The notes under the pieces are model-generated. The model did no database searches and was not told the origin of the DNA. It saw nothing but the letters and a program-made list of their open reading frames with translations. Both the position numbers and the translations under genes were made by a program. Source: Bin90 sp965214635 (GTDB lineage Bacteria > Chloroflexota > Dehalococcoidia > Lucifugimonadales > JADFKI01). Taken from it: a stretch of 64,000 bases of DNA. Location of the stretch: contig OZ243964.1 in assembly GCA_965214635.1 (NCBI GenBank), forward strand, positions 1,736,001 to 1,800,000. Reading direction: 5' to 3'. Below are positions 45,420-53,940 of the stretch, piece by piece; the stretch's first letter is position 1, and every line of letters starts with the position of its first letter.

Positions 45420-45692
45420 CGCACAGCATCGGCATCATCTTACGCTCCACGCGTACTTCATCACACAGCGTAGTTGCAGCGCAATCCCAAGAGCCGGCGC
45501 CACTTGTGCTGCCGTTCCTGCCTTGCCCCCTGCCATGACTTCTACTTCATCCCCATTCGAGTTTGTCCGGATTAAGATGTGAACCGGTAGTTATCTGGCA
45601 ACCATAACGCCGGGATAAAAACTCACAGCATCGCCCCCATCCGTTCCACTGACACACGGCACACACGGCGAAACAAAAGGACAAAGCATCTG

Positions 45693-46712
45693 GTGCAGCC
45701 GACATACGATGACGCAGGCGTAAACCTAGATGCGGCACAGCGCATCAAGCAGCGCATCAAGACGCTAGTAACGCCCACGCACGGGCAGCAGGTGCTTGGC
45801 GGCGTGGGCGGTTTTGGCGCGCTGTATGCGCTCGACGGCTATCGCGAGCCGGTGCTTGTGTCTAGCACGGATGGGGTGGGCACTAAACTCAAGCTTGCCA
45901 TTATGATGGGGCGCTACGACACAATCGGCGAGGATCTGGTGAACGCCTGCGTGAACGATATTGTGGTATGCGGGGCGCAGCCGCTGTTCTTCTTGGACTA
46001 CATCGCCGTGGGCGCACTGGACGACAAGATAGTGGAGGCGCTGATAGCGGGCATGGCGCGCGCTTGCGAGCAAGCCGGCTGCGCTCTTATCGGCGGAGAA
46101 ACAGCGCAGATGCCGGGGCTGTACGCTGACGGCGAGTTCGATATGGCGGGCTTCGTTGTGGGTGCAGTGGAGCGCGACGCCATCTTGGACGGCAGCGGCA
46201 TCCGTTCGGGCGACCTGATAATCGGCATTCCGTCCAACGGGCTGCACACCAACGGCTACTCACTGGTGCGGTTGGCACTCGGGCTTGACGCCGACCCCTC
46301 GCCGCTGAATGAGGTCGCGCCGGAGCTGGGGCGAGACACCACCATAGGCGATGCCCTGCTGCTGCCACACCCATCCTACGCCGACACGGTGCGCCCGCTG
46401 CTGGGGCAGCTAAAGGGGATGGCGCACATCACCGGCGGCGGCATCATGGACAACATTGAGCGCATCCTGCCGTACGGAACGGCGGCGCGATTAGACTCGG
46501 CTGCATGGCCTGTCCCGCCCATATTCACGCTGCTGCAAGAGCGCTGCGGCATCAGCCGCGCCGAGATGTACCGCGTGTTCAACATGGGCATCGGCATGGC
46601 GCTCGTGTGCGATGCGGCGGCGGCGGACGATGTGCTGTCGATGCTGTCAGACGCCAGTGTTGTAGGGGAAATCTCAAGCAGCGACGGCGGCGCTGTCGTC
46701 CGCATAGACTAG
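45693..46712 (+). CDS. purM: phosphoribosylformylglycinamidine cyclo-ligase
   Basis: A 339-residue AIR synthase, the fifth step of purine synthesis. It starts at GTG 45693. Family blocks are YDDAGVNLDAAQRIKQRI, VSSTDGVGTKLKLA, VNDIVVCGAQPLFFLDY, ALIGGETAQMPGLY, GIPSNGLHTNGYSL and AHITGGGIMDNIERILP. It shares the fold of selenophosphate synthetase, but these motifs are PurM-specific. It is followed by purH with a gap of about 190 bp, co-directional. The 273 bp before it hold no recognised gene. Confidence 0.97.
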   Translation: MQPTYDDAGVNLDAAQRIKQRIKTLVTPTHGQQVLGGVGGFGALYALDGYREPVLVSSTDGVGTKLKLAIMMGRYDTIGEDLVNACVNDIVVCGAQPLFFLDYIAVGALDDKIVEALIAGMARACEQAGCALIGGETAQMPGLYADGEFDMAGFVVGAVERDAILDGSGIRSGDLIIGIPSNGLHTNGYSLVRLALGLDADPSPLNEVAPELGRDTTIGDALLLPHPSYADTVRPLLGQLKGMAHITGGGIMDNIERILPYGTAARLDSAAWPVPPIFTLLQERCGISRAEMYRVFNMGIGMALVCDAAAADDVLSMLSDASVVGEISSSDGGAVVRID

Positions 46713-46788
46713 GCGCACTCGCCTGAACAGCGCAGCCCCCGTTAGCCCCCCGCGCATCGTTAGCCCAACCCGCGCTGCGGCAAAGGTG

Positions 46789-46794
46789 TATAAT
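46789..46794 (+). promoter_or_regulatory. possible -10 box for purH
   Basis: A perfect TATAAT lies about 110 nt before the purH ATG, between purM and purH. No good -35 is seen at 16-18 nt spacing, so the call is weak. Confidence 0.35.
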
Positions 46795-46904
46795 CTATAT
46801 CAGGGTAACGCGCCTAGCCCACGCCCACGGCTGCTCTGAACGCATTGAGCGGCAGGTGTTATGCCCCTTGCCCCGAAAGACCGACTAACTTGAAAGGTTT
46901 GCCT

Positions 46905-48464
46905 ATGAGAGCGCTGCTGAGCGTATATGACAAGACCGGCTTGGTGGAACTGGCGCGCGCGCTGGATGGCGTTGGGTGCGAACTCGTCAGCACGGGCGGC
47001 ACACACCGCGCACTGACGGACGGCGGTCTTACCGTTACGCAGGTGGCGGACTTCACCGGCTTCCCTGAAATCCTAAACGGGCGCGTGAAGACGCTGCATC
47101 CCACCATCTACGGCGGCATCCTCGCAAGGCGCGACCTGCCCGACCATACCGCACAGATTGCAAAACACGGCATAGACCACATAGATATTGTCGTCGGGAA
47201 TCTATACCCGTTCGTGGAGACGGTCAGCAACCCCGATGCCACACTGCAAGATGCGCTGGAGAACATAGACATCGGCGGGCCGACGATGATACGCGCCGCC
47301 GCCAAGAACTTCTTCTCCGTGGTGGTGTTGGTCGACCCCGGAGATTACGGCTGGGTGGGTGAGCGCATATCGCGGAGCGAGCCAATTACGCCTGCCGAGC
47401 GCAGGCGGCTTGCACTCAAGGCGTTTCAGCACACAGCGCTGTATGACACCGCCGTAGCGCAATACCTCGCCGATGCGACAGTGCATGGCGAACCCGGAGA
47501 CGCCGCACTCGAAGAATCCGTTGCGCCGTCAGAAGCCACATTCGGTTTCAACCGCATAGCCTCTCTGCGATACGGAGAGAACCCGCACCAACAGGCAGCG
47601 TTGTACGCAGCGCCATTGTCATCCGGCGGCATCGTCCGCGCCAAACGGCTGCACGGCATAGACATGTCTTACACCAACTACCTTGACGCCGATGCCGCTT
47701 GGCGCGTGGTGTCGGATTTCGATGCGCCGGCGGCAACGGTGATTAAGCACACCAACCCGTGCGGGCTTGCCGTACACGCCAACCAGCCGACGGCGTACCG
47801 TCGCGCATTCGAGGGCGACTCGGTGTCCGCATACGGCGGCATCGTGGCGTTCAACCGCACGCTAACCGCAGCCACCGCAAACGCTATGCGCGGCGTGCTG
47901 TTCGACATCATCATAGCGCCGGACTATGAACCCGATGCGCTGGCCGTGCTGCGCCGCCGCCGTCGCACCCGCGTGCTGCAAGTTGCGGCGGCGTCCGGCC
48001 CGCAAGAGGGCGTGCAGGTGCGCCTCGTGTCCGGCGGTGCGCTCGTGCAGCACGCAGACACACTCGTCGAGTCCCCCGACGATTGGCAAGTGGTAACTGG
48101 TCGCAAGCCCACTGCCGCAGAACTCTCAGACCTCGCATTCGCTTGGAAGGCGGCGAAGCACATCAAGTCCAACACCATCACGCTGGCGAAAGACAACACC
48201 CTCGTGGGAATGGGCGCGGGACAGCCCAACCGAGTGGTCAGTGTGCATCTTGCGCTCCGCATCGCAGGGGACAAGGCGGCGGGTAGCGTGCTTGCGTCCG
48301 ATGCGTTTTTCCCGTTTGCGGACAATGTGGAGACGGCAGCGGCTGGGGGCATAACCGCCATAGCGCAGCCCGGCGGATCCATCCGCGACGATGAGGTCAT
48401 CGCCGCCGCAAACGAGCGTGGGATGGCTATGGTGTTCACAGGGACAAGGCATTTTCTGCACTAG
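46905..48464 (+). CDS. purH: bifunctional AICAR formyltransferase/IMP cyclohydrolase
   Basis: A 519-residue enzyme for the last two purine steps. The N-terminal MGS-like cyclohydrolase domain has LLSVYDKTGLVELA, STGGTHRAL and GRVKTLHPTIYGGIL. The C-terminal transformylase domain has SLRYGENPHQQAALY, the catalytic KHTNPCGLAVH and FPFADNVETAAAGGITAIAQPGGSIRDDE. The ATG at 46905 (AAAGGT upstream) fits the conserved N-terminus; the frame extends to 46845 without need. It is about 15-25 residues shorter than many relatives in linkers. Confidence 0.97.
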   Translation: MRALLSVYDKTGLVELARALDGVGCELVSTGGTHRALTDGGLTVTQVADFTGFPEILNGRVKTLHPTIYGGILARRDLPDHTAQIAKHGIDHIDIVVGNLYPFVETVSNPDATLQDALENIDIGGPTMIRAAAKNFFSVVVLVDPGDYGWVGERISRSEPITPAERRRLALKAFQHTALYDTAVAQYLADATVHGEPGDAALEESVAPSEATFGFNRIASLRYGENPHQQAALYAAPLSSGGIVRAKRLHGIDMSYTNYLDADAAWRVVSDFDAPAATVIKHTNPCGLAVHANQPTAYRRAFEGDSVSAYGGIVAFNRTLTAATANAMRGVLFDIIIAPDYEPDALAVLRRRRRTRVLQVAAASGPQEGVQVRLVSGGALVQHADTLVESPDDWQVVTGRKPTAAELSDLAFAWKAAKHIKSNTITLAKDNTLVGMGAGQPNRVVSVHLALRIAGDKAAGSVLASDAFFPFADNVETAAAGGITAIAQPGGSIRDDEVIAAANERGMAMVFTGTRHFLH

Positions 48465-48526
48465 GATAGGCGCGCCCGCAGCGCAGATTGTCATACTACG
48501 GGCGTTTCACTCACTTCACCGCAACT

Positions 48527-49309
48527 ATGGAACGATCTAATACCGACGACATACGAGAAACGAAATCGTCGCGCACAGCACGCAAGACGCTGGATGTGGT
48601 GATACCGGTGCTGAACGAGGAACGAGCGTTGCCGCAGAGCATCCCGACGCTGCACCGTCATATGAGCGCCGACCTCGCCGACTTCGACTGGCGCATCGTC
48701 ATTGCGGACAACGGCTCGGATGACGCCACGCCGGAGGTGTCGCAGCAGCTCGCGCGCGAACTGGGTAGTGTATCGCCTCTGCGGTTGGAGGAGCGCGGGC
48801 GCGGCTTGGCGCTGAAAACCGCTTGGACGCAGTCCAACGCCGACATCGTAGCCTACATGGATGTGGATCTGTCCACGGACTTGGTGTCCCTGCGCCCGAT
48901 GGTGGACGCCATTGCACACGGCAGCTGCGACATCGCCATTGGGTCGCGACTCATCAGAGGCTCGCGCGTGGAGCGGCGTCCACTGAAGCGGGAGATCACA
49001 TCGCGCGGCTACAGCCTGCTGTTTCGCACAATGTTCTTCACGAGCTTTCGCGACGCGCAGTGCGGCTTCAAAGCCGTCAGCCGCCGCATAGTGGACGAGC
49101 TTGTGCAGCTAACGCAGAGCAATCGCTGGTTCTTCGACACGGAGCTGCTCATCCTAGCGCAGGCAAACGGCTTCACCATACGCGAAATACCGGTGCATTG
49201 GACGGACGACCCGGACACGCGCGTGAAAATACTCAACACGGCGATAGAGGATGTGCGGGGCTTGCTGCGGCTGCGGTTCGGGGGCGTGCCGAAGATTCGG
49301 CGGCGTTAG
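48527..49309 (+). CDS. family 2 glycosyltransferase, dolichyl-phosphate glucosyltransferase-like
   Basis: About 260 residues from the ATG at 48527; a TTG at 48488 is an alternative start. The GT-A fold shows LDVVIPVLNEERALPQSI, IADNGSDDATPEV, the metal-binding DVDLSTDLVSL in the D-x-D position, and DAQCGFKAVSRRIVD, a motif of the polyprenyl-phosphate glycosyltransferase group, then WFFDTELLILA. It makes lipid-linked sugars for envelope glycosylation, perhaps for the ArnT-like membrane proteins at 18.0 and 62.5 kb. No transmembrane helices follow the catalytic domain. Confidence 0.88.
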   Translation: MERSNTDDIRETKSSRTARKTLDVVIPVLNEERALPQSIPTLHRHMSADLADFDWRIVIADNGSDDATPEVSQQLARELGSVSPLRLEERGRGLALKTAWTQSNADIVAYMDVDLSTDLVSLRPMVDAIAHGSCDIAIGSRLIRGSRVERRPLKREITSRGYSLLFRTMFFTSFRDAQCGFKAVSRRIVDELVQLTQSNRWFFDTELLILAQANGFTIREIPVHWTDDPDTRVKILNTAIEDVRGLLRLRFGGVPKIRRR

Positions 49310-49403
49310 CCAACGCTGGCTGCGCCCTTGCCGCTTGGTATTCTCAACATACAGAGATAATGAGTTATAATATGTCATAACATCAAACACAGTGAGGTAT
49401 CTT

Positions 49404-49688
49404 ATGGCCCGTGAACGTACCTATCGCCACGATATTCGCTGCATCGACTGCGGCTCTAACTGGATGCGCAAAAACGGACTAGCGCGCGGCAAGCAGTCTT
49501 ACAGATGCGGAGACTGTGGTCGCCGCTACTTCCCAGAGGCTGCATATCACCGCCCCAGCGCTGCCCTCAAGGCACAGGCGGTTAAGATGTATCTGGAAGG
49601 CAGCAGTTTGAGCGCCGTAGGCAGAGTGTTTGGGTACAGCGCCACAGCGGTTCACGGGTGGGTGAAAAAAGGGGGCGTGAGGCATTAG
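49404..49688 (+). CDS. insA: IS1 InsA zinc-finger/HTH protein
   Basis: A 94-residue DNA-binding regulator of IS1. The zinc-binding Cys pairs are in IRCIDCGSNW and YRCGDCGRRYF (C-x2-C...C-x2-C), followed by a helix-turn-helix (LKAQAVKMYLEGSSLSAVGRVFGYSATAVHGWV). The ATG at 49404 has GTGAGG 6 nt upstream. In IS1 free InsA binds the element ends and represses transposition. The gene contains the slippery A6G sequence used to make the transposase. Confidence 0.9.
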   Translation: MARERTYRHDIRCIDCGSNWMRKNGLARGKQSYRCGDCGRRYFPEAAYHRPSAALKAQAVKMYLEGSSLSAVGRVFGYSATAVHGWVKKGGVRH

Positions 49689-50167
49689 AGCGTCTGCGGG
49701 AGCGTGGTCGTAGACGGACTGAGGGGGCAGAGGCGCAGCGTGCTGCTGCGGTGGTGTCCTGTGATGAGATGTGGACATACAAGCGTGCTCGGCGTGCGGA
49801 GTTGCGTGAAGATGTGTGGATATGGACAGCAGTGGTAGAAGAGGCTGACGGCAGCAGGTGGGTGGACTTTGAGGTGGGCGACCGCAGCGAGAGGACATTC
49901 TTGCGCTTGTATGAGCGCTTACCGGATGCAGAGTTGTATCGCAGTGATGCATATCCTGTGTATCGGTGGTTTCCTCGCAACCGGCATGTGGTGGGGAAGG
50001 GAGGTGCGGTGAACTGGAATGAGGGGCTGCATTCGGTATGGCGAAGTAAGTTGAACCGATTAGTGCGTCGTACAAAGGGCTACACCAAGAGCATACAGAT
50101 GCTGGTGTATTCGTTGGCGCTAGTGTGCTGGCATCGGTGGGTAAAATCCAATATCACTGCATGTTAA
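49404..50167 (+). CDS. IS1 transposase InsAB', made by -1 programmed frameshift
   Basis: Translation starts at the insA ATG and slips back one base at AAAAAAG (49665-49671), like the A6C site of IS1. The downstream frame supplies the DDE catalytic domain: Asp in VSCDEMWTYKRAR, Asp in LYRSDAYPVYRWF and Glu in NWNEGLHSVWR. About 254 residues in all. The split is the normal state of the family, not a mutation. Confidence 0.88.
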
Positions 50168-50189
50168 GAATACCTGCCGCTTGATATGC

Positions 50190-50219
50190 TTGACAATACC
50201 ACCCTGCGGTTAGTACCAT
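50190..50219 (+). promoter_or_regulatory. predicted promoter of the SAM riboswitch transcript
   Basis: A perfect TTGACA (50190-50195) and TACCAT (50214-50219) with an 18-nt spacer lie just before the riboswitch. The -35 box begins 16 bp after the right end of the IS1 element. Confidence 0.65.
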
Positions 50220-50240
50220 TAAACGCGTTAACAATCGAAT

Positions 50241-50366
50241 ACTCTCTTATCAAGAGTGGCTGAGGGACCGGCCCTGCGAAGCCCGGCAACCTTTCCGCAC
50301 CCACATGTGAGGTGCGTGAAGCGGTGCTAATTCCGGAGAGCCTGAATAGGCTCGCAGATGAGAGCA
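50241..50366 (+). promoter_or_regulatory. SAM-I (S-box) riboswitch aptamer
   Basis: The conserved S-box core is visible in order: CTCTTATCAAGAGTGGCTGA, GGGACCGGCCCTGCGAAGCC, CGGCAACC, then GGTGCTAATTCC and the closing GATGAGAG. P1 is CTCTTATC (50244-50251) with GATGAGAG (50357-50364). SAM-I aptamers bind S-adenosylmethionine and switch off the genes downstream. Here those genes include ahcY and metK. Confidence 0.95.
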
Positions 50367-50378
50367 GCAACCATGCAC

Positions 50379-50410
50379 AGACTTCTCTCATCGGGGGGAA
50401 GTCTTTTTTT
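50379..50410 (+). terminator. riboswitch-controlled intrinsic terminator
   Basis: AGACTTC (50379-50385) pairs with GAAGTCT (50398-50404), extendable by G-T pairs, and TTTTTTT follows. CTCTCATC (50385-50392) within it is a perfect complement of GATGAGAG (50357-50364), the 3' side of P1. The antiterminator and P1/terminator are therefore mutually exclusive. Confidence 0.92.
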
Positions 50411-50556
50411 GCCCGTTTCCGATGTGCTTTGTGCAAGATGTGCGCTCATCCCAAGCCATTTGCGCCCGTCGGGATATTCAACGACCATGAACCAAAAGAC
50501 TGCTCAACCCAACCAAACTACGGAAACCGAGTAACTGGGTACGGAGGACATTGAGG

Positions 50557-50910
50557 ATGCCAAACAAGATACCGGGCGAACCATACTATCGGCTGAGCAT
50601 CGACGAGGCGGCAAAGATGCATGGCGGCGACGATGCCGTGGTAGTGGATGTGCGCCGCCTCGACGAGTATGCGGACGGGCATGTGAAAGACGCCCTGTTC
50701 ATCACTGTGGACGACCTTCTGGGGCGCATCGACGAGCTGCCCACCGACAAGAAGCTGCTGTTCATCTGCGCGCAGGGTGTTCGCAGCGGGCTTGCGGCGG
50801 AAATGGCGGCAGCCATGGGCTACGACACGGAGAACCTATACAACATCGAGGCAGGCACGCAGGCGTGGATCGATGGCGGCAACCCCACGAGCTATGGCGC
50901 AGACGCATAG
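50557..50910 (+). CDS. rhodanese-domain protein
   Basis: A 117-residue single rhodanese domain. The ATG at 50557 has GGAGG 9 nt upstream. It shows VVVDVRRLDEYADGHVKDALF and the active-site cysteine in LLFICAQGVRSGLAAEMAAAMGY. Such proteins carry persulfide sulfur. It is the first gene after the SAM riboswitch and its terminator, so it should be made when SAM is low. It may move sulfur from the homocysteine/cysteine side of the SAM cycle, but this is inferred from position only. Confidence 0.9.
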   Translation: MPNKIPGEPYYRLSIDEAAKMHGGDDAVVVDVRRLDEYADGHVKDALFITVDDLLGRIDELPTDKKLLFICAQGVRSGLAAEMAAAMGYDTENLYNIEAGTQAWIDGGNPTSYGADA

Positions 50911-51012
50911 GCGATGTGGCAGCGACCGGGAGATTGGGAAACGCCCGCAAGCGCATCAAGCGCGGAGCATTCCCAAGCACCGAGCCGCAAAACCCAAGTA
51001 GAGGAAACATAC

Positions 51013-51960
51013 ATGTCCGTTCTCGTTGTTGGCTCCGTTGCCTACGACTCAGTAACCACGCCGTCGGACAGCCGTACTGATGCGGTGGGCGGCTCTGCGA
51101 TGTACTTCTCCATTGCGGCGAGCCTGTTCACGCCGGTGAGCCTCGTCGCAGTGGTTGGGGAAGACTTCGATCCGGCGCATGTGCAAACGCTGGAACGCTA
51201 CGGCGTGGATGTGAGCGGACTGCACCGCACACAGGGCAAGACCTTTCGCTGGTCGGGCGAATACTACTCCGATATGAACTCGCGCAGCACCCTAGACACG
51301 CAACTGAATGTGTTCGCAGACTTTGCGCCTGATCTCAGCACGCAGCATCGCAGCCACCCCTATTTGTTCCTTGCCAACATCGACCCCGAGCTGCAGCTGG
51401 ATGTGCTGCGTCAAGTGAACGGCAGCCCCAAGCTTACGGCGCTGGACTCCATGAACTTTTGGATCGAGGGCAAGCGCGATGCACTGGTTGAAGTGGTGAG
51501 CAGGGTGGATGTGCTGTTTCTCGAGGACAACGAACTGCGCGACTTCGCTCAAGAGCAAAACATCGTGCGCGCCGCAAACAGGGTCTTGGCGATGGGGCCA
51601 TCTGCGGTTGTGGCGAAGCGCGGCGAACACGGTGCGCTGCTGTTCCACGACGACGCAGTGTTTAGCGCGCCGGCGTATCCGCTGGAGCGCGTGGTTGACC
51701 CAACGGGCGCAGGCGATTCTTTCGCAGCTGGTTTCGTCGGCTATCTAGCGGCGACGGGCGACCTGTCCCCATCCGGGTTTCGCCGCGCAACGGTGCTCGG
51801 CTCGACGCTCGGGTCGTTCTGCGTGGAAGGCTTCAGCGTGGACAGGCTGCTAGAACTCGACCGTTCCGAAATAGAGGCGAGGTTTCGCGCATTCACGGCG
51901 CTGACCGCATTCCCATCACTCGCTCCTGACGAATCGCTCCCCCGAAGGAACGCCCCCTAG
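51013..51960 (+). CDS. PfkB-family carbohydrate/nucleoside kinase, probable adenosine kinase role
   Basis: A 315-residue ribokinase-fold protein from the ATG at 51013 with AGAGGAAA upstream. N-terminal VLVVGSVAYDSV and GGSAMYFSIAASLFTPVSLVAVVG are substrate-binding blocks. DPTGAGDSFAAGFVGYL is the C-terminal PfkB signature with the catalytic Asp. It lies between the riboswitch and ahcY. S-adenosylhomocysteinase releases adenosine, and PfkB proteins in this setting can phosphorylate it to AMP. That role is inference; ribokinase-like sugar kinases share the motifs. Confidence 0.88.
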   Translation: MSVLVVGSVAYDSVTTPSDSRTDAVGGSAMYFSIAASLFTPVSLVAVVGEDFDPAHVQTLERYGVDVSGLHRTQGKTFRWSGEYYSDMNSRSTLDTQLNVFADFAPDLSTQHRSHPYLFLANIDPELQLDVLRQVNGSPKLTALDSMNFWIEGKRDALVEVVSRVDVLFLEDNELRDFAQEQNIVRAANRVLAMGPSAVVAKRGEHGALLFHDDAVFSAPAYPLERVVDPTGAGDSFAAGFVGYLAATGDLSPSGFRRATVLGSTLGSFCVEGFSVDRLLELDRSEIEARFRAFTALTAFPSLAPDESLPRRNAP

Positions 51961-51961
51961 C

Positions 51962-52633
51962 ATGTCGACCCGATGGCACGAAATGACCGCCTTTCAAAAG
52001 GCGGAGCGCATAACCGAGCTGCCTCTGCTGTTGCTCGCCTTTGCCATGATACCGGCGTTCGTAGGGCCGCTGCTCTGGGACCTGACCGAACAAGAGAAAC
52101 GCTACTACTATTACTTGGAACTGGGGATTTGGGCAGTATTCGCCATAGACCTTGCGGTGAAGCTGGTTCTTGCGCCGAACAAGGTAACATATCTGCGGCA
52201 GCATTGGGTGGATGTGCTGATTGTGCTCCTGCCCGTAGTGCGCCCGCTGCGCCCGATACGGTTCGGGGTGTTCGTGGCGAGGTTCGCATTCGGCGCAATG
52301 CGCTTGGCGCAGCCCGACTACCTGATTGGCTACGGGGTGGGCGCAGTCGTCATTGCGGCGACCATCGTGGCGTCCGTAGAGCCTGCGTCAGACAGCGCAA
52401 CGATACACACATTCGGCGACGCGCTGTGGTGGGCGATGGCGACCGTTGCCACAGTGGGCTACGGCGACTACTACCCGGTTACGCTCGCAGGCAAGTTCAC
52501 GGCGGTGTTCCTGATGGTGATAGGAATAGGCATCTTCGGCGGCATTGCGGCAAATTTCGCATCCGCTCTAATCACCCGCAGCGCCGCACGCCAACAATCT
52601 AATTCGGATGAACTCAAAACCCATCAGCCCTAA
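51962..52633 (+). CDS. potassium-channel-like membrane protein
   Basis: A 223-residue ion-channel protein starting 1 bp after the PfkB stop. Several hydrophobic segments are present, including a voltage-sensor-like stretch with Arg (LPVVRPLRPIRFGVFVARFAFGAMRL). The pore loop has the selectivity filter ATVGYGD in WWAMATVATVGYGDYYPVT. The final hydrophobic helix is followed by a short charged tail. It is a K+-selective channel of the inner membrane. Its place in a SAM-cycle unit is odd. Confidence 0.9.
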   Translation: MSTRWHEMTAFQKAERITELPLLLLAFAMIPAFVGPLLWDLTEQEKRYYYYLELGIWAVFAIDLAVKLVLAPNKVTYLRQHWVDVLIVLLPVVRPLRPIRFGVFVARFAFGAMRLAQPDYLIGYGVGAVVIAATIVASVEPASDSATIHTFGDALWWAMATVATVGYGDYYPVTLAGKFTAVFLMVIGIGIFGGIAANFASALITRSAARQQSNSDELKTHQP

Positions 52634-52668
52634 TCTCAAAGGGCGCTTACATCTAGCAGGAGGATGAT

Positions 52669-53940
52669 TTGACCAACAGAACGGACAACGCGCATATTGC
52701 GGACGCATCGCTGGTGTCCGATGGGGTGCGGCGCATCCATTGGGCAGCGCGTGAGATGCCGGTGCTGCGGCAGATACGCGAGCGTTTCGCAAAAGAGAAG
52801 CCGCTGAACGGGCTTCGCATCGCCGCATGCCTGCATGTAACATCGGAGACGGCGAACCTGCTCTTGGCGCTCAAGGACGGCGGCGCAGAGGCTGCCATAT
52901 GCGCTAGCAACCCGCTCAGCACACAAGACGATGTGGCGGCGGCGCTTGTGAACGAGTACGGCATACCCACCTTCGCAATCAAGGGCGAAGACAACGCCAC
53001 CTACTACGCTCACATCAACTCTACGCTAGATCTAAAGCCTAACATCACTATGGACGATGGCGCAGACCTTGTGGCAACGCTGCACTCGGAGCGCACAGAC
53101 GCACTGGATGCGGTCATCGGCGGCACGGAAGAGACCACCACGGGCGTGATACGCCTCCGCAGCCTCGCCGAAGAGAACAGGCTGCGCTACCCCATCATCG
53201 CCGTGAACGACGCCGACACCAAGCACTTCTTCGACAACCGCTATGGCACCGGGCAAAGCACGCTGGACGGCATTACCCGCGCCACCAACATACTTTGGGC
53301 GGGCAAGCGTGTGGTGATCGCCGGCTACGGCTGGTGTGGGCGCGGCGTTGCGCTGCGGGCGCGTGGCATGGGCGCACACACCATCGTTACAGAGATCAAC
53401 CCCACGCGCGCCCTAGAAGCGGCGATGGACGGACACCAAGTCATGAGCATGAACGAGGCGGCGCGCATAGGCGACATATTCATCACGCTCACCGGCGGAA
53501 TGAATGCCATCGGGCGGCAGCACATCGAGATGATGAAAGATGGGGCATTGCTCGCCAACAGCGGCCACTTCAATGTGGAGATAGACATCCCTGCCTTGGA
53601 GGAGCTTTCAGACGGCAAGCAAGAGGTGCGCCCGTTCGTGGACGAGTATCTGATGAGCGACGGCAGGCGGCTGTGTCTTCTTGGCGAGGGACGGCTCATC
53701 AACCTTTCCGCCGCAGAGGGGCACCCCTCCGCGGTGATGGATATGAGCTTCGCTGATCAAGCGCTCTCTTGCGAGCATTTGGCGCTGACGGCGCACACGC
53801 TCGATCGGCAAGTGTACGATGTGCCGCGCCATATAGACGAAGAGGTGGGGCGTCTAAAGTTGCTGTCTATGGGCATCACGATAGACACGCTGACCCAAGA
53901 GCAGGAAGAGTATCTCGCAAGTTGGGAAGTGGGGACATGA
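52669..53940 (+). CDS. ahcY: S-adenosylhomocysteinase
   Basis: A 423-residue NAD-dependent enzyme that splits S-adenosylhomocysteine into homocysteine and adenosine. It starts at TTG 52669 with AGGAGGAT 5 nt upstream. Features are ALKDGGAEAAICASNPLSTQDDVAAAL, GGTEETTTGVIRL, NDADTKHFFDNRYGTGQST (catalytic Lys/Asp-Asn region) and the NAD fold VVIAGYGWCGRGVALRARGMGA. It is the short bacterial/archaeal form without the extra segment of eukaryotic enzymes, and it ends before the KPDHYRY-type tail. The stop overlaps the next start by 4 bp. Confidence 0.96.
   Translation: MTNRTDNAHIADASLVSDGVRRIHWAAREMPVLRQIRERFAKEKPLNGLRIAACLHVTSETANLLLALKDGGAEAAICASNPLSTQDDVAAALVNEYGIPTFAIKGEDNATYYAHINSTLDLKPNITMDDGADLVATLHSERTDALDAVIGGTEETTTGVIRLRSLAEENRLRYPIIAVNDADTKHFFDNRYGTGQSTLDGITRATNILWAGKRVVIAGYGWCGRGVALRARGMGAHTIVTEINPTRALEAAMDGHQVMSMNEAARIGDIFITLTGGMNAIGRQHIEMMKDGALLANSGHFNVEIDIPALEELSDGKQEVRPFVDEYLMSDGRRLCLLGEGRLINLSAAEGHPSAVMDMSFADQALSCEHLALTAHTLDRQVYDVPRHIDEEVGRLKLLSMGITIDTLTQEQEEYLASWEVGT

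Larger units (their letters stand above)
49337..50174 (+). mobile_element. complete IS1-family insertion sequence, 838 bp
   Basis: Terminal inverted repeats GGTATTCTCAACATACAG (49337-49354) and GGTATTCTTAACATGCAG (complement of 50157-50174) match at 16 of 18 positions. The element is flanked by the direct 8-bp duplication TGCCGCTT (49329-49336 and 50175-50182). It encodes InsA and an InsA-InsB' fusion made by -1 frameshifting. Length, ends and coding plan are those of IS1. The intact duplication suggests recent insertion. Confidence 0.95.

Noticed and set aside
45693..46712. PurM considered as selenophosphate synthetase (SelD), which would support Sec use
   Set aside because: The blocks STDGVGTKLK, GGETAQMPGLY and HITGGGIMDN are those of AIR synthetase, and there is no SelD Cys/Sec-Lys N-terminus.
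49650..49700. The insA/insB frame break looked like a damaged transposase
   Set aside because: IS1 elements normally use a -1 frameshift at an A-rich slippery site. Here AAAAAAG is intact and both ends and target duplications are present, so it is a functional layout.
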